Shown here: positions 58,861-64,000 of the stretch, one piece after another
How positions within the stretch are numbered: the first letter of the stretch is position 1
Layout: every line of letters begins with the position of its first letter
DNA from: Glossina fuscipes
Taxonomy: Eukaryota; Arthropoda; Insecta; Diptera; Glossinidae
Assembly: GCF_014805625.2 (NCBI RefSeq)
Contig: NW_023998415.1
Location: forward strand, 5,987,862-6,051,861
DNA length: 64,000 bases
Direction of reading: 5' to 3'
Notes under the pieces: model-generated
The model's database searches: none
Seen by the model: only the letters and a program-made list of their open reading frames with translations
What the model was told of the DNA's origin: nothing
Made by a program: the position numbers and the translations under genes

Positions 58861-60215
58861 GTGCTTGCGTTAATTTTAGTCAGCGAATTCTACAGACAAA
58901 AACGATAAAGTAATGACGAATACCAGTGTATATAACGGATAGATTCCATGATTATAATCCTTCTCCACATAAAATAACTTTCTTCCATTTAATATTATTG
59001 TTTGATTCAGCGTACGCCGACGCTAAACATGGAGCGCTCAAAATTTTATTTTCAATATTCATTGATTTGAAGAAATCGGCTGGCGACAACCATCAAATCC
59101 TTTTAGAAGCTAATAGTGATGCTACTCCATCCTATCCCAATTCAACGGTTTAAAAATGGCAATTTTGATGTCAAGGGCACAGAGTGGTCTCGAGCACTAA
59201 AAAATTCGAAGGCAATGAATTGAGAGACTTATTGGACGAAACCCATCTCAAAGTCTTAAAGATAATTCGAACAGGTTATCAGTTGATGAATCAACTGTTC
59301 TTAGACGTTTACATGCGATGGGCAGATCCAAAAGGAGAGAACATTGTTACCATAGGCATTTACTGAAAATGCCATTTCGCATCGTTTCAAGACCGGGGAT
59401 TCATTGCTAGCAAAGTGAAAAAAGATGAGTTTTGTGTGCCGTGTGAAGATCCACTACGACAATCCCAAAAGCAACAACTCATGGATTTGTCCAGGAGAGC
59501 CATTCACATTAATATCGAAGCGAAATATTCATGGTCAAAACATTTTGCTGCGTATAGGGTGGGATTAGCAAGGTGTGGTCTGTGTCACGAGCTCGTAAAA
59601 CTGATTAGAACTGTTATTGCCGATGCCCACTGACATCAATTGAACAAATTGAACGACGTATTGTTGCAAAAAAAATAAAAAACATCAGAACCGACTTAAA
59701 TGGGTACCATACGAATTGAATGAAAATGCCATTTTGCCCACTTGTTCGGAGAGTTGCTCACGGATATAATGTTGCAGCACAAAAGGAATATTTTCCCACT
59801 CCCAGCGTACTAAACAGACCTGGCGTCTTCTGATTACCACTTGTTCAGATCGATGCAGTTTGACTTGGCTTGGCTGGCATTCGGTTCCGCAATGTTGTAG
59901 ATGTGCGAAAATGGGTTGACGGTGCGCGGCTGGTGTTTACTCAAAGTAGAGAAAAGCATCAATGTGTTACGTAATTTAACGCGATGCTTAATTGTTTAAT
60001 GGTCAGCACACCAAGCCCTCAGCGAGCAATAGCTCATACCGTAGATCAAGAGATCTAGATTAATTGAGGGAGTTATTACGGAAACTGATGTGTATTTTAC
60101 GACTCTTTACAGATTGATCCATGAAAAAGGGTATTGGAATATTACAGACACGTTGTATCTGATTGCACTATTCTCGAACACAATTTTTTTGCTAAATAAA
60201 GTCGGATTGGAAAAA
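58861..60215 (+). mobile_element. mariner element, long decayed copy
   Basis: Order of transposase motifs across frames: 'LKKSAGDNHQILLEANSDAT' (59068), 'NGNFDVKGTEWSR' (59157), 'KKFEGNELRDLLDETH' (59199), 'LRRLHAMGRSK' (59297), 'ELVKLIRTVIADAH' (59590, ELLKPNQTI block), 'QLNKLNDVLLQK' (59638), 'KWVPYELN' near 59700, and 'LASSDYHLFRSMQ' (59820-59860) with the third catalytic Asp kept. Stops and frameshifts throughout make it inactive. The 5' non-coding part is shared with the fragment at 38264. The length fits a full mariner (about 1.3 kb). Terminal repeats were not resolved; the 3' limit near 60215 is approximate. Confidence 0.85.
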
Positions 60216-61568
60216 AAAACGTTTCTTTTTTTTTGAATTAGTCCCGGGAATTATTGACACAAAGTATGATATCTAATAAGGTAAAAAGAAAAGCTAATGA
60301 GAGAAAGAGCGATGTTATTTTTTGTATGCCAATGACGATTAACTTTCAATTAAAGTTAGATTTGGTATAATTTCTCTCTCTGCTATCTCTGAAAAGGACG
60401 TTCGTGCGTGATAGTTAAATTTAGTATACTCTTTGTGTAATTTGGAATTTCCATGCGTAGGGGAAAATAAAACGGAGAAGCTCTTAAGTGGCGAAGAAAA
60501 TTATCTTAATATTGAACACTTTTATGAAAATGAATTGTTTTTAATGCTTTGTGATATGTTTCTTCTTTTAATTAATGATTGCTTGTGAACTGTGGGTGGC
60601 CCATTATGGGTGTGTGTATGTTTGTGTGTGTGTATGTGTATGTATATGCATTTGTGTATGTATTTGCGCGCGCCTGTGTGTGTGTATGTATGTGCGTGTG
60701 TGTATGTTCATATATATAGCAATTGTGTGATTGCAGTTTTATTGAACACTTTTTATTTTCAACTTCTCTTCCTTTTTCCTGTTTCTTTCTTTTTTTTCTT
60801 TTTGAACGATTGCAAAACAAAGTTCTGTAAAAGACTGTTGTCAAGTAATCATCAATTTTTTAGTATACATTGTGGACATAGTGAATGTCGCTGTTCTCGG
60901 GGTGCCCTGTCTGCCATTAATAATATTGAAGTCAAACAGACAGACAGGCTCAGCGCAAAAGAAAAAGCAATAAATGCAATATAGCGCAAAATGCATAGCA
61001 TTTGTTCAAGCATAGCTTATAATGTGGACACATTGAAGATGATACCGAAGGCGGTAAGTTAGCGAGCAAGTAATGAATTTTATATTGCTTTCATGTATAA
61101 ATATGTGTCCATATGCGCAAATATAAAGATGTATGGGAGTTGAATTGGCATTGTATTTGGGTTTCTGTGCGACAATTGCATTATTGAAGCGTTTGAGGCC
61201 ACGAAAGTGACATGCGTGTCGATAATCGTCCGACAAGTATATGAACTTCAATGTCTGTTGGGATTCGACTGTTTTAGTAGTTCAAAAAACCACGTATGCA
61301 TCAATTGCTGTGCAATAATATCAAAGTCATGCAATAGTTTGAAAGTCACAAAGTAACTATTCCGGTTTTTAAGACTCCCATCTGATGATACGAGTATGCT
61401 TAGCATTTCAATCCATTTATAACCATTTGATATCGTATATACGACATGGATAAAATATGTAAAAAATCATTGAGTCGCATTTTTATCTAATTTTTGTTCA
61501 TTTGTCTGCCCGTCTGTCATTTGAGACTTCTCAAGATTTCTCACAATTACAAGATATATAATTTCATT
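60216..61568. other. Non-coding interval
   Basis: No gene seen. A GT-rich simple repeat occupies 60609-60718. Short (GTCY) remnant at 61503-61518. Confidence 0.5.
60609..60718. repeat. GTGTATG-type simple repeat with a GCGCGCGC core
   Basis: Imperfect GT/GTAT array with TTTGCGCGCGCCTG in the middle (60662-60675). The two opposite open frames across it are artefacts. Confidence 0.85.
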
Positions 61569-61745
61569 GACAGGCAAGAGTCTCGACTAGCAACTCCATG
61601 GTGGTGAGTTCAAACCTCAAGAGCGGTAGAGTTTTTAATAAAGCCGAAAGCCTTAGATGCTGCTAGTGCTTGAAGACTTTAGTCTTTAGAATTTATTCTC
61701 TGGCTAAATTTATAATAATAATAATAACAATAATAATAATAATTT
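61569..61745 (+). mobile_element. tRNA-derived SINE, slightly 5'-truncated
   Basis: 'GACAGGCAAGAGTCTCGACT' then 'CCATGGTGGTGAGTTCAAAC' (worn B box), 'GAGCGGTAGAGTTTTTAATA', 'AAGCCGAAAGCCTTAGATGC', 'TGCTAGTGCTTGAAGACTTT', 'AGAATTTATTCTCTGGCTAA' and an (AAT)n tail. ATTTCATT at 61561-61568 and 61746-61753 is a likely 8-base target duplication. Confidence 0.8.
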
Positions 61746-63410
61746 ATTTCATTTCGAAAATTTCGAAAAAAAATTTGAAAATTTCAACAACTAATTTGAA
61801 CCAAGTATTGCTTAGAATTTCGCACAAATGCCTTGTAATTCTTACAAATTAATATCAATTGATGGGTATCCAAGATTCGCTATAAGGTATATGTTGTCTT
61901 TTTTGTTTCTTATTTTTTCTGTATCCACTTTAACGCAAAATCCAAAATGTCAGTAAGACAGTCGTGCATAAAATAGAAAATCAAGACTCTGGTCGACGAC
62001 CAGACAAGCAACAACTATATATTTGTAAAAAAAAGATACGTATGGGTATAAAGACGCACATAAACATAAGAGAAACAAAAAAAAAACAAAAAAAAAAAAA
62101 AAAAAAAAAAACGAAAAAGCTACTTCGAACTAAGTTTCTTGATAAATGGTTTTTTAACCAAAACGCCAGCCAGGCTGCATTAGTCGACATTGATGCACCA
62201 TTATTGAACGCTAAATTGCGTTATGCTGCGTAAATTAGTTTTATATTCGAAAATGAATGGCCAGCATAATCGTCATCGTCAGCGTGCAACAGCAAAACAA
62301 ACACTTAAACATTACAGTAGTGTAACGTAGACAAGAATTGAGGCATAGTTGCACAAATACAAAATTATTACATCAAAACACTATCTTGATAATTAAAACT
62401 TTGGCAGTTAGGGTGTTGTTGATATGCAGGTTTGTTCGTTTTTATTGGAATTTCAAAAGTTGTTGCATCTGCATAACAAATCCCATAAAGTCATTTTATT
62501 TATATTTACAACATATCTGAGATTCTTTAGACAGAATAAATTTTTAGTGTCCGTCTGTACTTTTTATTTCTCGGAAAATTGGGAGAACGATCCGTTTCAA
62601 TTTTCGCCCTCCTCTGTCCTTATCAATGGAGCTTATGTAAATTTGCTTTCTGGTTTATGACATTCTCGAATATGTAAAAGTATGAGATGACGTCATACAT
62701 TCTTTTCGACAAAGTCACTCTTAGCACTCACAATATCGTTTACGAAAATTTTATCGATAATTAGTTGCTTACATCCCATAAATCAATCCAGGGATACAAC
62801 TTCCTAAGACGTGCGATAAGTCGGACTTTAAAATTTCACATTCGCTAGTTGTCTTCTTACATTAAATATGAGTTCTTTTTTCCGTTTTTATGGGCGTAGG
62901 CTTTGAACAAAAAAAATATATGAAACAAAAAAAAATCTTATGATGCTCAGTAGCTGGACGGAGGAATTTCGAATGGATTTTCTTTAAAAGGCACACGCAC
63001 GTATGTATGTGTATTTCATTATCATTATATATATATTATACCCGCCCGTCTAAAAAGACTGTATGCAAAATTGAAAGAAAATGAATATTTAGATGTTGAT
63101 CATATATATTCTCAGAATATTTTACGATCTCCTAACAGCAGGCGAACATGTTTAGGTTCATTTCGAATTAGAAAACTTGCTAAGAAATTTTACAGTTTAT
63201 GGGATTTTTGGAGCTTGCTTCTGAGCGTTGTAAAGGAATTGGGAAAAAATTAAATTATGACACACTAAAGCATTGAGTAGGCATGGTCAATTTTTAGTGT
63301 TTTGGTACAAGTATTCCATGGGCCGTGCCGTATGTTCAGATTTTTGTAGATTTATCTTATATGCAAAAAGCCAATGTTCTCTGCCTTTTGAAAAGCAGAG
63401 GTGTTCCTTA
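61746..63410. other. Non-coding interval
   Basis: Nothing recognised as coding. An inverted family A 5' scrap lies at 61861-61885 ('GATGGGTATCCAAGATTCGC'), and poly(A) 62080-62111. Confidence 0.45.
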
Positions 63411-63414
63411 AGTC

Positions 63415-63525
63415 CTTTTGGTCCTTAAGTCGATTTAGAATTTGGTGCTGATCAAGAATACTTGGTTGGGTTTCTGAAGCTTCCTTCTGCACCGCTCGTC
63501 CTTCGGCGATGGGTACGAAAATTGC
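63415..63525 (+). mobile_element. Family A 3' fragment
   Basis: 'TTAAGTCGATTTAGAATTTG' (63425), 'GCTGATCAAGAATACTTGGT', 'CTGAAGCTTCCTTCTGCACC' (63474) and 'TCGGCGATGGGTACGAAAAT' (63503): the 3' part of the family A consensus. Confidence 0.75.
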
Positions 63526-63639
63526 TTACTTTTCATAAGCATCTGTTATAAAAAGGAAATTCAAAACATTGGCCTTTCAAATTCCAATTTATTATGTCGA
63601 AATACTAGTATTCAGTGATTTTGCTTGAAAAATTTTGAA

Positions 63640-63830
63640 AACTGCAAATTTTGTTAGGGCGTTATATGCGTAGCAGTCATGAAAGTGCTCCAATCCAATC
63701 TATTTTCGAAAGGGTTCTCTCTTGGGCCAGAGCGTGTCAGCATGCAAAAACTGCAACCTATAAATTGGACAGACAGCAAACAGACATATATACAGACAGG
63801 CAGACAAGCTCGAATCGATTTAGAAAATGA
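63640..63830 (+). mobile_element. Family B fragment
   Basis: 'GTTAGGGCGTTATATGCGTA' (63654), 'GCAACCTATAAATTGGACAG' (63754), (GACA)n with interruptions (63766-63810), 'CTCGAATCGATTTAGAAAAT' (63810). Right boundary near 63830. Confidence 0.65.
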
Positions 63831-64000
63831 TTTTGATTGATGTAATGAAAGTTGGGTCTATCTTATGCTCATTTATTTACCGTTTTCTGCTTAAAATGTA
63901 CATTCAGCCGAATTAAGCATCGCTTCTAAGACTAAAGGCTTAGATTAAGCTTTAAGAAAATTTTTTAGATTTTAAATACTAACAAGCACACACATAAGTC
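63831..64000. other. Non-coding end of the window
   Basis: No feature seen; the window ends without a gene boundary. Confidence 0.5.

Noticed and set aside
59184..59633. Two separate small genes
   Set aside because: Both frames are consecutive pieces of one decayed mariner transposase.
60592..60984. 130-residue Cys/Val-rich frame
   Set aside because: Most of it is a GTGTATG repeat; the Cys/Val pattern is a translation artefact.
1..64000. CRISPR array or prokaryotic operon
   Set aside because: No regularly spaced repeats with unique spacers and no clustered long ORFs; the sequence is clearly eukaryotic.

Overview
This is an AT-rich, gene-poor stretch of eukaryotic nuclear DNA, almost certainly from a higher fly (Diptera, Brachycera). 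The evidence is the dense microsatellites, several mariner and Tc1 transposase remnants, many dispersed non-autonomous elements carrying (GTCY/GACR)n blocks like the 'mini-me' elements described from Diptera, a tRNA-derived SINE, and an insect-type sperm chromatin (MST-HMG-box) coding remnant. A calyptrate fly such as Glossina or a relative is plausible, but the sequence alone does not prove it. Nothing looks prokaryotic: no operons, no CRISPR, no intact long ORF. Two runs of N (11783-11792 and 26106-26205) are assembly gaps.

Layout. 1-8.2 kb: non-coding DNA with a mariner N-terminal remnant (1.9-2.2 kb) and a dead Tc1-like element (4746-6324, TA-flanked, imperfect terminal inverted repeats) interrupted by a mini-me-like element. 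8.3-8.4 kb: a TATA box followed by a possible short first coding exon with a consensus splice donor (speculative). 9-22 kb: simple repeats, one or two repeat-family copies and long uninformative stretches. 22.5-30.3 kb: a cluster of family B and family A dispersed elements plus a decayed mariner. 31.2-32.9 kb: a SINE copy, a small unassigned ORF, and the best candidate coding exon in the window (32690-32824). 37.5-37.9 kb: an MST-HMG-box sperm chromatin gene remnant with a poly(A) tract and a stop at codon 2. 38.2-40.4 kb: a second mariner fragment and three SINE copies, one with a perfect 11-bp target-site duplication. 42.6-45.2 kb: family A and B copies, including B copies in opposed orientation. 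49.3 kb: a perfect 13-bp hairpin. 54-60.2 kb: a family B copy, a possible solo LTR, a mariner fragment next to a family A element, and a long decayed mariner. 61.5-63.8 kb: another SINE and more A and B fragments.

The window reads as intergenic or long-intron DNA shaped by repeat insertion and decay. No pathway or multi-gene system could be assembled. Names used here: family A reads, in + orientation, (GACR)n, then a conserved 'AAGAATATATATACTTTGT'-type core, then 'GGGTATAAAA' at the 3' end. Family B reads, in + orientation, 'ATTATAGTCGGGC' at the 5' end, then an internal (GACA)n block, then 'GTAGGGTATAAA' at the 3' end. The polarity is arbitrary.
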